From Halovulum sp039180525 (GTDB lineage Bacteria > Pseudomonadota > Alphaproteobacteria > Rhodobacterales > Rhodobacteraceae), in the NCBI GenBank assembly GCA_039180525.1, contig JBCDDF010000004.1:62001-126000 (forward strand): DNA of 64,000 bases, given 5' to 3'. A program made the position numbers and the translations under genes. Shown in pieces: positions 25,136 through 33,213 of the stretch (positions are counted from its first letter, which is position 1; each line of letters begins with the position of its first letter). Under the pieces are notes generated by a model. It searched no databases. It was not told the DNA's origin and was given only the letters and a program-made list of their open reading frames with translations.

Positions 25136-25911
25136 GGCGTCTGCCCCCCCAGCCGGGCCGAAAAGTCCGCCGCAGCCTGCGCCACTTCCGCCCCCAGCCG
25201 CTCTGGCGGCAGGGCGGGGGCGCGGTCGTTGGGCATGGTCATGCAGATCGAGCCGATCACGCCCCCAGGCCCGAAGACGGGTGCCGCGATGCCGAGCGCC
25301 TCGGGCAGTTTCTCGCCGTGGCTGATGCCGTAGCCGTCAGCGCGGATGCGGGCAAGTTCGGCGTCCAGCGCGGCCGCGTCCGGAACCGCGGCGCCCGATG
25401 CGGGCGAGGCGCCCTCGCGCGCGAGGATGCCGGTGATCTCCTGCTGCGGCATGTGGGCTAGCGCGGCCTTGCCCGAGGCGCCCCAGACCAGGCTGAGGGG
25501 TGTGTTCATCTCGATCCGGTACAGCAGCTTCTTCTGCCCGTCCGCGCGCGCGACGAAGGCGATGCGCCCAGCGGGGCGCAGCAGCAGGCCAAAGAGCACG
25601 GTCTCGTCGTAGCGGGCGGCAAGGTCCGCTATGACGCCGTGGGCGGCGTCGGCGGGGCTGGTGGCGGCCACGATGCGGTGCGCTACGCGCAGGAATTCCG
25701 GGCCCGCGGCATAGGTGGCCGAACGGTCGTCATGGCTGACGAAGCCCTCCTCCACCAGGAGGTTCAGAAGCCGGTGCGTCGTGGACGGCGCGAGGCCGAG
25801 CCCGTCCGACATCTGCCGGATCGTAACCGGCCCGCCGGCATCCGCGAGATGGGTGAGCAGCGTGGTGACGCGCTGCGCCGTCCCCGGCCCTGCCTTGGCG
25901 ACCGCGGTCAC
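25132..25911 (-). CDS. IclR-family transcriptional regulator (IclR-1)
   Basis: A 259-residue IclR regulator: N-terminal winged helix (TAQRVTTLLTHLADAGGPVT, LAPSTTHRLLNLLVEEGFV) and a C-terminal effector domain (TPLSLVWGASGKAALAHMPQ, ADGYGISHGEKLPEALGIAAP). Unusually it sits in the middle of the operon, between thiolase and CoA-transferase, with ATGA overlaps on both sides, so its level follows pathway expression. The operator-like motif at 27500-27528, at the head of the operon, is its likely target. Confidence 0.9.
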   Translation of the reverse strand: MTAVAKAGPGTAQRVTTLLTHLADAGGPVTIRQMSDGLGLAPSTTHRLLNLLVEEGFVSHDDRSATYAAGPEFLRVAHRIVAATSPADAAHGVIADLAARYDETVLFGLLLRPAGRIAFVARADGQKKLLYRIEMNTPLSLVWGASGKAALAHMPQQEITGILAREGASPASGAAVPDAAALDAELARIRADGYGISHGEKLPEALGIAAPVFGPGGVIGSICMTMPNDRAPALPPERLGAEVAQAAADFSARLGGQTP

Positions 25912-27056
25912 GCAACCGCTTCCAAGGCGTGGATGGTACAGGCGCCGTGGTCCATGCCAGAGATGCCGCCGCCGGTGACATGGGTCAGCGCGCGCCGTGC
26001 GCCCTCGACCTGCCGCGCGCCCGCGCGCCCGGTAAGGTGCCAGAACGCTTCGACCGCCTGCGCCGCGCCCGAGGCGCCGACCGGATGGCCCTTGGCGAGA
26101 AGACCGCCAGACGGGTTGACGACCACCCGACCGCCGGGCGCGGTGTGTCCGTCCCGCAGAAGTGCCGCGCTTTCGCCCCGGGGGCAGAGGCCGAGCGCTT
26201 CGTAATACACGAGTTCGGCGATGGAAAAGGCATCGTGCAGCTCCACCATGTCGAGCGCTTCGGGGCCGAATCCCGCGGCCTCATAAGCTTCGGCGGCGGA
26301 ATGATAGGTGATCTCGGGCGTAAGCATGTCGCGGTAGCCCGTCGTCGCCTTGCCCGAATGCAGCACCGAGGCGCGGATCCGCGCGCCGGGCAGGCCGAGC
26401 GCGCGGCGCTTGCGCTCGGAGACGATCACAACCGCGGCGGCGCCGTCTCCGGTGGGGCAGCATTGCAGCAGGGTCAACGGATCGGCGATGGGACGCGAGC
26501 CCAGGACTTCCTCGACGCTGGTCTCTTTGCGGAACTGTGCGAACGGGTTCGCTGCGCCGTTGCGGCGCGCCTTGACCGACACTTCGGCCAGCAGTTGCGG
26601 CCCCTCGCCGCGCTCATGCAGGTATCGGCGGGCGCGCATCGCGTAGAGCGCGGGCATAACCATGCCGCGGGCGACTTCCGGGTCCTCTTCGACCAGCGGC
26701 AGCGTGCCGCCGCCGAACTGGGTCAGCTTGTCGACCCCGATCGCAAGCACCACGTCTGCGCGCCCCTCGGCCACATCGCGCGAGGCGAGATGGAGCGCCG
26801 ACGCGCCGCCAGAGCAGGCGTTGTCCACGTTCATCACCGGCACGCCGCCGATGCTGATCGTCTTGACGATCCGCTGACCGGTCAGCATGCCGCCGAAAGC
26901 GTGGCCGCAGATCACCGATTGCACGTCCGCGGGCGATAGCCCGGCCGACCGCAGCGCCTCCAGCACCGCCGGGACGGCAAGCCCCGGATAGGAGGATGCG
27001 CGGTGCTTGCCCATGGGGATCATGCCCGCGCCGACGATGGTTCCAAGATCGCTCAT
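25908..27056 (-). CDS. Thiolase-family protein (SCP2/lipid-transfer type acetyl-CoA acetyltransferase)
   Basis: A 382-residue thiolase of the SCP-x/nonspecific lipid-transfer group. The acyl-accepting cysteine is C81 (VDNACSGGASAL), the ELHDAFS motif supplies a His, and GHPVGASGAAQ is the C-terminal catalytic loop; the second catalytic Cys is in ACTIHAL or absent. These proteins work with a small DUF35 OB-fold partner, and one is encoded directly upstream with an ATGA overlap. Likely role: thiolytic or retro-aldol cleavage of the CoA-bound intermediate. The internal ATG at 27056 was preferred over one nine codons upstream because the family N terminus begins there. Confidence 0.88.
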   Translation of the reverse strand: MSDLGTIVGAGMIPMGKHRASSYPGLAVPAVLEALRSAGLSPADVQSVICGHAFGGMLTGQRIVKTISIGGVPVMNVDNACSGGASALHLASRDVAEGRADVVLAIGVDKLTQFGGGTLPLVEEDPEVARGMVMPALYAMRARRYLHERGEGPQLLAEVSVKARRNGAANPFAQFRKETSVEEVLGSRPIADPLTLLQCCPTGDGAAAVVIVSERKRRALGLPGARIRASVLHSGKATTGYRDMLTPEITYHSAAEAYEAAGFGPEALDMVELHDAFSIAELVYYEALGLCPRGESAALLRDGHTAPGGRVVVNPSGGLLAKGHPVGASGAAQAVEAFWHLTGRAGARQVEGARRALTHVTGGGISGMDHGACTIHALEAVA

Positions 27057-27484
27057 GCGCCGCCCCTTGCCGGCTCGACCCACCAGGTGCCGGCCTCGGC
27101 GCGCAGCGTGACGGGCAGGTCGCAGCGCAACGCGCCCTCGGCCGCGCGCACATGGGCAAAGGCGCGCAGCCCCGAAGGAAAGTCGATGTAGCCGACGGTG
27201 TAGGGGACGGGCCGCGTGGCCGAGACGTGGACGGTCGAAAAGCTGTGCAAGACCGCATCCGGGCCGAAAAGCGCAGGCTGCATGTCAGCGGCACCCGTTT
27301 CGGGACAGACCGGGCGCGCCGGAAATGCCTCCACCCCGGAGGAGGCGGAACGGGCTCCGCGCAGCAGGACAACCCCGTCACGGATCACGACCTCCCCCTC
27401 CGGGTCGGGGTCGAGGTCTGGAAAGGGTTGCGGCGCGTTGGTCAGGGCGTCGCCGGCCGGCTGAGGTATCGAAGTGCTGCTCAA
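27053..27484 (-). CDS. DUF35-type OB-fold protein, thiolase partner
   Basis: A 143-residue protein whose second half has the OB-fold pattern of DUF35/ChsH2-type partners (LHSFSTVHVSATRPVPYTVG, then YIDFPSGLRAFAHV). The usual N-terminal zinc ribbon with four cysteines is reduced to one Cys (RPVCPETG), so metal binding is probably lost. The TTG at 27484 was chosen because AGGAG lies 7 bases upstream. Longer in-frame starts would run through the operator at 27500-27528. First gene of the seven-gene operon; stop overlaps the thiolase start. Confidence 0.75.
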   Translation of the reverse strand: MSSTSIPQPAGDALTNAPQPFPDLDPDPEGEVVIRDGVVLLRGARSASSGVEAFPARPVCPETGAADMQPALFGPDAVLHSFSTVHVSATRPVPYTVGYIDFPSGLRAFAHVRAAEGALRCDLPVTLRAEAGTWWVEPARGGA

Positions 27485-27499
27485 GCGGGGCTCCTGATT

Positions 27500-27528
27500 A
27501 TTCCGCTCAATGGAATGTCGTTCCATTC
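27500..27528. promoter_or_regulatory. IclR-type operator candidate, copy 1
   Basis: Three half-sites follow one another: ATTCCG, TGGAAT and GTTCCA, forming the perfect dyad TGGAA-N5-TTCCA and an overlapping ATTCC-N7-GGAAT. The same arrangement recurs upstream of IclR-2 (35959-35988) with most bases conserved. It lies between the DUF35 start (minus) and the dctP promoter (plus), so one site can control both directions. Confidence 0.65.
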
Positions 27529-27531
27529 TTG

Positions 27532-27560
27532 TTGACAGAATTTGATAGGTCAAGCTAGCG
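27532..27560 (+). promoter_or_regulatory. Candidate sigma-70 promoter for the TRAP operon
   Basis: TTGACA at 27532-27537 is a perfect -35 element, starting four bases after the operator. A 17-base spacer leads to CTAGCG, a poor -10, so strength would depend on activation or on a nearby alternative -10. Confidence 0.45.
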
Positions 27561-27654
27561 TTAACGCACCGACCGGTCCCGGCGGCCGGGGCCAAACCCC
27601 CGGCAGACGACTAAAACGCCGCCGGTATAGGAGACGCGATCAGGGAGGATGCGC

Positions 27655-28698
27655 ATGTCCGGAACCACGAAACTAAAGGTCGTCGCGGCTGTCGCGGCCC
27701 TCGCCACGGGGGCCGGGATGGCGAGCGCGCAGGAGGTTGAACTGAACCTCGCGGGGTTCTACCCCTCGACGCTGACGCAGCTTGGCGAGAACGCGAAGGC
27801 GTTCGTCGACACGGTCAACACGATCGGCGGGGATCAGATCCAAATCAACTTCTTCGAGCCCGGGGCGCTTGTCCCGTCGCTTGAGATCTTCGATGCCGTT
27901 GCGACCGGCTCCGTCGATATGGGCCATGCGTCCTCGGGTCTCTGGGCCTCGAAGAACCCCGCCCTCATCATCTACAACGCCTTCCCCTTCGGCCCCTCCG
28001 CGGGCGAATACCTCGCGTGGCTGCGCTATGGCGGCGGCGAGGAGATGCGCAACGAGATCTATCACGAGCTTGGCGTGCACGGGATCACCTGCGGGATCAT
28101 CGCACCCGAAGCGTCGGGCTGGTTCCGCGAAGAGATCACCGATCTTGCGCAACTCGAAGGGCTGAAGATGCGCTTCTTCGGCCTGGGCGGGAAGGTGATG
28201 GAGAAGCTGGGCGTCGAGGTACAGCTTCTTGCCGGCGGCGATATCTATCCGGCGTTGGAGCGCGGCACCATTGACGCGACCGAATTCTCCATGCCGGCCA
28301 TCGACCAGGGCGCCGGGCTCTACCAAATTGCCAAACACTATTACTTCCCCGGCTGGCACCAGCAGTCGACGCCGAACGACCTGATCGTCAACAAGGCGGT
28401 TTGGGACTCGCTGTCCGAACAGCAGCAGGCGATCCTGCAGACCTCCTGCGACGCGATGACGGCCATCGCCTTCGCACAGGGCGAGGCGATCCAGTTCGAA
28501 GCGCTCCAGCAGATGCAGGAGGAAGGCGTCACGCTCCACCGCTGGACGGACGAGCAACTCGCCACCTTCGAGTCGCTTTGGGACGAAGTGCTGGCCGAGG
28601 AAATCGAAGGGTCCGAGGATTTCGCCCGCATCTGGGCCGACCTGGAGGAATTCCGCGAGAACTACGCCGTTTGGGCAGATCTGGGCTACTTGAAGTGA
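27655..28698 (+). CDS. dctP: TRAP transporter substrate-binding protein (DctP/TakP-like)
   Basis: A 347-residue periplasmic binding protein with a signal peptide ending ASAQ. The central segment LKMRFFGLGGKVMEKLGVEV, then LERGTIDATEFSMPAIDQ and YYFPGWHQQ, resembles TakP, the 2-oxo-acid-binding TRAP protein of Rhodobacter; the Arg in KMRFFG is the usual carboxylate clamp. The ATG at 27655 sits six bases after GGGAGG; an ATG at 27649 overlaps the ribosome site. It heads the dctPQM-SDR operon divergent from the CoA operon. Confidence 0.9.
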   Translation: MSGTTKLKVVAAVAALATGAGMASAQEVELNLAGFYPSTLTQLGENAKAFVDTVNTIGGDQIQINFFEPGALVPSLEIFDAVATGSVDMGHASSGLWASKNPALIIYNAFPFGPSAGEYLAWLRYGGGEEMRNEIYHELGVHGITCGIIAPEASGWFREEITDLAQLEGLKMRFFGLGGKVMEKLGVEVQLLAGGDIYPALERGTIDATEFSMPAIDQGAGLYQIAKHYYFPGWHQQSTPNDLIVNKAVWDSLSEQQQAILQTSCDAMTAIAFAQGEAIQFEALQQMQEEGVTLHRWTDEQLATFESLWDEVLAEEIEGSEDFARIWADLEEFRENYAVWADLGYLK

Positions 28699-28706
28699 CC
28701 TGCGCC

Positions 28707-28730
28707 GGCCGCGCCCTCTGCGGCGCGGCC
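28707..28730. terminator. Strong GC stem-loop between dctP and dctQ
   Basis: GGCCGCGCC and GGCGCGGCC form a perfect nine-pair stem around a six-base loop, extendable to 11 pairs (28705-28732). No U-run follows. Such hairpins after binding-protein genes commonly stabilise the upstream message or attenuate the membrane genes, giving more binding protein than permease. Confidence 0.6.
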
Positions 28731-28756
28731 GGGTGGCCGCGCCCGGACCCCGCGCG

Positions 28757-29314
28757 ATGACCTTCGCCCTTCGGCTGAGCCGGTCCATCGACCGCTTGCT
28801 TACACTGGTCGCCAAACTCGGCGGCGTTTGCGTCGTGCTGCTAATCCTTGCGGTCTGCTACGATGTGGTGACGCGCTACTTCGGCGTGCCGAAAGTGCTG
28901 GGGCTGACCTCCACCATCCTGCAGGAGGCGCAGTTCTGGCTGCACTCCTTCGCCATCGTCCTGTGCATCGGCTATGCCTATATCCGGCAGCGCCACGTCC
29001 GGATCGACCTTATCCGCGAGCAACTCTCGGTGCGGGCGCGCTACTGGATCGAAGCGATCGGATGCGCCGTCATGCTGATCCCCTACGCGATCCTCGGCGC
29101 ATGGCTGTCCTACCCCTATGTCGCACGATCTTTCGCGCTGGGCGAAACCTCGCGCTCGCAGAACGGGATCGACAACGTGTGGATCCTGAAGTCGGGGCTT
29201 CTTGCGCTCTTCGTGTTGATCGGCCTCGCCGGTCTGTCGGTGTTTCTCAAGGCCGTCGCGGGGCTTGCCGGCCGCCTGCCCGAGGATATGCGCGCGGAGA
29301 CCATCGATGGCTGA
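28757..29314 (+). CDS. dctQ: TRAP transporter small membrane subunit
   Basis: A 185-residue DctQ protein with four hydrophobic helices: VVLLILAVCYDVVTRYFGVP, FWLHSFAIVLCIGYAYIRQRH, a third through GCAVMLIPYAILGAWL, and LLALFVLIGLAGLSVFLKAV. The VTRYF and RQRHVRID motifs are typical of the family. The ATG at 28757 was chosen although the ribosome site is weak; a GTG at 28733 is the alternative. It overlaps dctM by eight bases. Confidence 0.86.
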   Translation: MTFALRLSRSIDRLLTLVAKLGGVCVVLLILAVCYDVVTRYFGVPKVLGLTSTILQEAQFWLHSFAIVLCIGYAYIRQRHVRIDLIREQLSVRARYWIEAIGCAVMLIPYAILGAWLSYPYVARSFALGETSRSQNGIDNVWILKSGLLALFVLIGLAGLSVFLKAVAGLAGRLPEDMRAETIDG

Positions 29315-30749
29315 CTACCTGCCGGCGCTCATGTTCGCCGCTCTCGCCATCCTGCTTTTCTCGGGCTTCCCGGTGGCTTGGGTGCTGGGCGGCGTTGGCC
29401 TTGCCTTCGGCGTGATCGGCATTCTGGCGGGTGAGTTCATGTTCGTTCAGTTCTCCACGCTGCCGTCGCGCATCTATGGCGGCATTCTGGAGAGCCTGAT
29501 CCTGACGGCGGTGCCCACATTCGTCTTCATGGGTATGATGCTGGAGAAGTCGGGCATCGCGCGCGACCTGCTCAACTGCCTCACCGTGCTGCTGCGTCGC
29601 GTCCCCGGCGGGCTGGCGCTTGCCGTGACCGCGATGGGCACGGTGCTGGCGGCGACCACCGGGATCATCGGCGCCTCGGTCGTGATGATGACGCTGCTCG
29701 CGCTGCCGGTGATGATGGACCGCCGCTACAGCCCTGAACTGGCCACCGGGACCATCGCCGCGTCGGGTTGCCTTGGCATCCTGATCCCGCCCTCGATCAT
29801 GCTCGTAATCATGGCGGATCTGTTGTCGCGCTCTGTCGGTACGCTGTTCATGGCCGCGGTGATGCCGGGGCTGCTGCTGGCGGGGCTCTACGCGCTCTAC
29901 ATCGTGGTGCGCTGCGGGCTGAACCCGGCGCTCGCCCCGCCGCTTGCGGCCGATGTCGGCCCGCGCGGCGTCTGGCCGATGGCGCGCATGGTGCTGCGCA
30001 GCTTCATCCCGCCCGTGATCCTGATCTTCATGGTCTTGGGCTCCATCATCTTCGGGCTTGCCACCCCGACCGAGGCGGCGGGCGTCGGCGCCTTCGGGGC
30101 GACGGTGCTGGCGGTGCTTAACATCGTCGTGCTGCCGGCGATGGGCATTCACGGGGTCGAGATCGACCCGGGCGCTCAGGCGGCGCGCACACCCCCGGGC
30201 GCGCGCTGGCGCCACTTCCGCCAGACCTTCGCCGAGGTGATCGACAACACCATCCTGACCAATGCGATGATCTTTGGCATCTTCATCGGTGCGACGCTTT
30301 TCAGCTATATCTTCCGCGCCTTGGGCGGCGACGGGATGATCATCGGCTTCGTGGACGCATTGGGCCTCGGGTCCTGGGGGCTGCTCACGCTTATCCTCGC
30401 CCTTGTCTTCGTGCTGGGGTTCTTCTTCGACTGGATCGAGATCACGCTGATCGTACTGCCGGTCTTCGCGCCGGTGATCGCGCAACTGGACTTCGGCGAC
30501 CACGTGGCGGCGCGGGACGTGGTTTATTGGCTCGCGATCCTGATCGCGATGAACCTGCAGACCAGCTTCCTCACCCCGCCCTTCGGTTTCGCGCTGTTCT
30601 TCCTCAAGGCCGTCGCGCCCGAGGGGGTGCGGCTGCAGCAGATCTATCGCGGCATCATCCCCTTCGTCCTTCTGCAACTGCTGGCGCTGGCGCTGGTGGT
30701 GGCCTTCCCGGCCATCGCGCTCTGGCTGCCGCGCGGGCTGCTGGACTGA
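29307..30749 (+). CDS. dctM: TRAP transporter large membrane subunit
   Basis: A 480-residue DctM permease. Family motifs are intact: GFPVAWVLGGVGLAFG, PSRIYGGILESLILTAVPTF, LGILIPPSIMLVIM and EAAGVGAFGATVLAVL. It carries the Na+-coupled transport path and works with DctQ and DctP. The ATG at 29307 lies within the end of dctQ, showing translational coupling; the SDR gene starts three bases after its stop. Confidence 0.94.
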   Translation: MADYLPALMFAALAILLFSGFPVAWVLGGVGLAFGVIGILAGEFMFVQFSTLPSRIYGGILESLILTAVPTFVFMGMMLEKSGIARDLLNCLTVLLRRVPGGLALAVTAMGTVLAATTGIIGASVVMMTLLALPVMMDRRYSPELATGTIAASGCLGILIPPSIMLVIMADLLSRSVGTLFMAAVMPGLLLAGLYALYIVVRCGLNPALAPPLAADVGPRGVWPMARMVLRSFIPPVILIFMVLGSIIFGLATPTEAAGVGAFGATVLAVLNIVVLPAMGIHGVEIDPGAQAARTPPGARWRHFRQTFAEVIDNTILTNAMIFGIFIGATLFSYIFRALGGDGMIIGFVDALGLGSWGLLTLILALVFVLGFFFDWIEITLIVLPVFAPVIAQLDFGDHVAARDVVYWLAILIAMNLQTSFLTPPFGFALFFLKAVAPEGVRLQQIYRGIIPFVLLQLLALALVVAFPAIALWLPRGLLD

Positions 30750-30752
30750 CGG

Positions 30753-31475
30753 ATGGGCCGGGTCCTGGTCACCGGTGGGGCACGGGGGCTGGGGCGAGCC
30801 ATCGGCACCGCGCTGGAGGCAGCCGGCCACACGGTCATCCTGTGCGACCGGGACGCCGACGCTATAAGGGCTGTCGGCGGGGGGGAGGTCTGCGACGTGT
30901 CGGACCCGGGCTCCGTCGCCGCTTTGTTCGAGCGACTGGGGCCGTTGGATGTTCTGGTCAACAACGCGGGCACCAGCGTGGTGAAGCCCGCACTCGACCT
31001 GACGCCCGATGAATGGAACCGCGTCATCGGCGTGAACCTCACGGGCGCCTTTCTCTGCGCGCAGGCAGCGGCGCGGGGGATGCGCGCGGCGGGTCGGGGT
31101 GGGTGCATCGTCAACGTCACCTCGGTCTCGGGCCAGCGGGGCAGCGTGGGGCGGGCGGCCTATGGCGCCTCGAAGGGTGGGCTTGAGACGCTGACCCGTG
31201 TCCTCGCCGTCGAACTGGCGCCGCTTTCCATCCGGGTGAATGCGGTTGCGCCGGGCCCGGTGGACACGGAACTCGCCCGTGCGACCCACTCCCAGGCGAC
31301 GCGCGCGGCATACGCGGCCGCGATCCCCATGGCTCGCTACGGGCGGGAGGCCGAGGTCGCGGCGGCAGTGGTCTTTCTCGCCTCGGATGCCGCGGCCTAC
31401 GTCACCGGCCACGTCCTGAACGTGGATGGCGGCTTCGCCGCCGCGGGCATCGCCTTCGACCCGGCCGCGGACTGA
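30753..31475 (+). CDS. Short-chain dehydrogenase/reductase in the TRAP operon
   Basis: A 240-residue classical SDR: TGGARGLG (7-14), NNAG (70-73), catalytic Ser near 124-126, Y137 and K141 (YGASK). D32 after strand 2 (ILCDRDAD) favours NAD(H). It starts three bases after dctM, so it is expressed with the transporter and probably performs the first oxidation or reduction of the imported compound. Its stop lies only four bases from the stop of the convergent ThDP gene, so the two transcripts must overlap. Confidence 0.9.
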   Translation: MGRVLVTGGARGLGRAIGTALEAAGHTVILCDRDADAIRAVGGGEVCDVSDPGSVAALFERLGPLDVLVNNAGTSVVKPALDLTPDEWNRVIGVNLTGAFLCAQAAARGMRAAGRGGCIVNVTSVSGQRGSVGRAAYGASKGGLETLTRVLAVELAPLSIRVNAVAPGPVDTELARATHSQATRAAYAAAIPMARYGREAEVAAAVVFLASDAAAYVTGHVLNVDGGFAAAGIAFDPAAD

Positions 31476-31479
31476 CCCG

Positions 31480-33213
31480 TCAGGCCACGCGGTCGCCCTT
31501 CTTGACCTGTACCGCGCGGCTGTCGACCGCCGGCAGCATTCGGGCCGGATCGCGGGTGACGACCACGTCGACCACGCTCGGCCGGTCCCGCTCGGCGAAG
31601 GCGGCGTCGAGTGCGGCGGCGAGATCGCCCGGCGCCGCGACGCGCACGCCGTGGCAGCCCATCGCCTCCGCGACCTTGGCATAGTCGGTTTCGGCCAGGT
31701 CGGCGGATTGGTAGTTCCCTTCGCCATACATCAGGTGCTGGAGCGCCTTGACGTAGCCGGAGGCCGCGTTGTTGACGACGATCACCGTCAGCCCGAGGCC
31801 CATGCGGCGCGCGGTCTCCAACTCGCCCAGCACCATGTTGAAGCCTCCGTCGCCCGTCAGGCCGACGACCACCGCGTCGGGCCGGGCCAACTGCGCGCCC
31901 ATCGCGCCCGGCAGGCCGTAGCCGATCGAGGCGAAGCCCCGGTCTGGCACGAAGCGACGCCCGGTGACCTTGCTGTCGAACAACAGCCCGCCCCAATGGG
32001 CGGCGAAGCCCCCGTCGGCGATCAGGTAGCCGTCGGCGGGCAGGCGGTCGTTCAGCGTCTCGATCAGGCGCGCCATATGGACGGGTGCCTCGTCGGACTG
32101 GCGCCGGTCGGCCGTCTCCTCGCGCCACTTTTCCATGCGCACCGGGACGGAAGCCGTCCACGCGCTTCGGTCGGGCGCCGCGCCCTGCAGCGCCGCGCGC
32201 AGATCCGCCAGCCCGGCCTTCGCGTCGCCCCAGAGCTTTAGGGTGGGGCGATAGGTCCGGCCCATCTCTTCGGCCACGATGTCGAGATGGATGACCCGCT
32301 TGCCAGGTTCCGGCACCGTGAACCGCTTCGTCGCGATCTCGCCCAGCTTGCAGCCCACGACGAGCAACAGGTCGGCTTCTGCGATCATGTCGTTGGCGAT
32401 CCGGTCGTAGCGCCCGAAAAGACCCGCGGAAAGGGGGGAGGCGCAAGCGATCGCGCCCTTGCCGGTCATCGTGTGCGCGACGGGGAGGCCCTGCGCCTCG
32501 GCCAGTGCCGTCACCTCGGCCGACGCGTCCGACAGATGCACGCCGCCGCCGCACAGCATCATCGGCCGCTTCGCGTCGCGCAGCATCGATGCAGCCTCCG
32601 CCAGCGCCGCGGCATCCGGCCGGCAGCGCAGGGCGGGTGCGGACTGGTGCGCGGGGTCGGCTTCGAAATCGGCTTCGGTAAAGCGGTGCAGGCCGTGGGC
32701 CACATCTTCCGGCACGTCCACGACGACAGGGCCCGGCCGGCCCGAGGTCGCGACCGCGAAGGCACGGGCGACCGCCTCGGGGACGCGGTGGACCGCCTCG
32801 ACGCGGATCAATTCCTTCACCGCCGGGCGCAGGATGGAGACCTGGTCCGTCTCCTGCGTCATGTTCTTGCCTGCGTGGTCGCGTTGCGCGTCGCCCACGA
32901 TCGCCACCAGCGGGCTGCCCGCGTTCAACGCCTCGACCAGCCCGGTCACCAGGTTGGTCGCCCCGGGCCCGAGTGTGGCGTCCACCAGCCCGACCCGCCC
33001 CGACACCTTGGCATAGGCGTCTGCGGCGAAGGTGGCGCAGCGTTCGTCGTTGATGAGATGGTGGTCCAGCCCCAGCCGCCGCGCCGCATCGTAGAACGGC
33101 AGAAGCTGAAACCCCCCCATTCCGAACATTGGCCCCGCGCCATGGGCCAGAAGGGCACGCGCCAACGCCTCGCCGCCGGTGATTTCATCATTGGGCAAGG
33201 GGGTCATGCGCAC
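31480..33213 (-). CDS. ThDP-dependent enzyme of the acetolactate synthase/benzoylformate decarboxylase superfamily
   Basis: A 577-residue three-domain ThDP enzyme. The catalytic glutamate is E57 (INDERCATFAADAYAK), the central domain follows, and the C-terminal cofactor motif GDGGFNM...NN is near 445-470. It lacks clear features to choose between acetolactate synthase, 2-oxo-acid decarboxylase, 2-hydroxyacyl-CoA lyase or dione hydrolase. No acetolactate synthase regulatory subunit is adjacent, and its operon (IclR-2, E1-alpha, E1-beta) points to catabolic 2-oxo-acid or acyloin chemistry. The ATG at 33213 overlaps the E1-beta stop; a second ATG at 33207 is an alternative. Confidence 0.88.
   Translation of the reverse strand: MRMTPLPNDEITGGEALARALLAHGAGPMFGMGGFQLLPFYDAARRLGLDHHLINDERCATFAADAYAKVSGRVGLVDATLGPGATNLVTGLVEALNAGSPLVAIVGDAQRDHAGKNMTQETDQVSILRPAVKELIRVEAVHRVPEAVARAFAVATSGRPGPVVVDVPEDVAHGLHRFTEADFEADPAHQSAPALRCRPDAAALAEAASMLRDAKRPMMLCGGGVHLSDASAEVTALAEAQGLPVAHTMTGKGAIACASPLSAGLFGRYDRIANDMIAEADLLLVVGCKLGEIATKRFTVPEPGKRVIHLDIVAEEMGRTYRPTLKLWGDAKAGLADLRAALQGAAPDRSAWTASVPVRMEKWREETADRRQSDEAPVHMARLIETLNDRLPADGYLIADGGFAAHWGGLLFDSKVTGRRFVPDRGFASIGYGLPGAMGAQLARPDAVVVGLTGDGGFNMVLGELETARRMGLGLTVIVVNNAASGYVKALQHLMYGEGNYQSADLAETDYAKVAEAMGCHGVRVAAPGDLAAALDAAFAERDRPSVVDVVVTRDPARMLPAVDSRAVQVKKGDRVA

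Noticed and set aside
29247..31727. 826-codon antisense frame across dctM and the SDR
   Set aside because: It is a shadow of well-supported genes on the plus strand; composition is repetitive His/Arg/Asp/Gln and it spans two genes.
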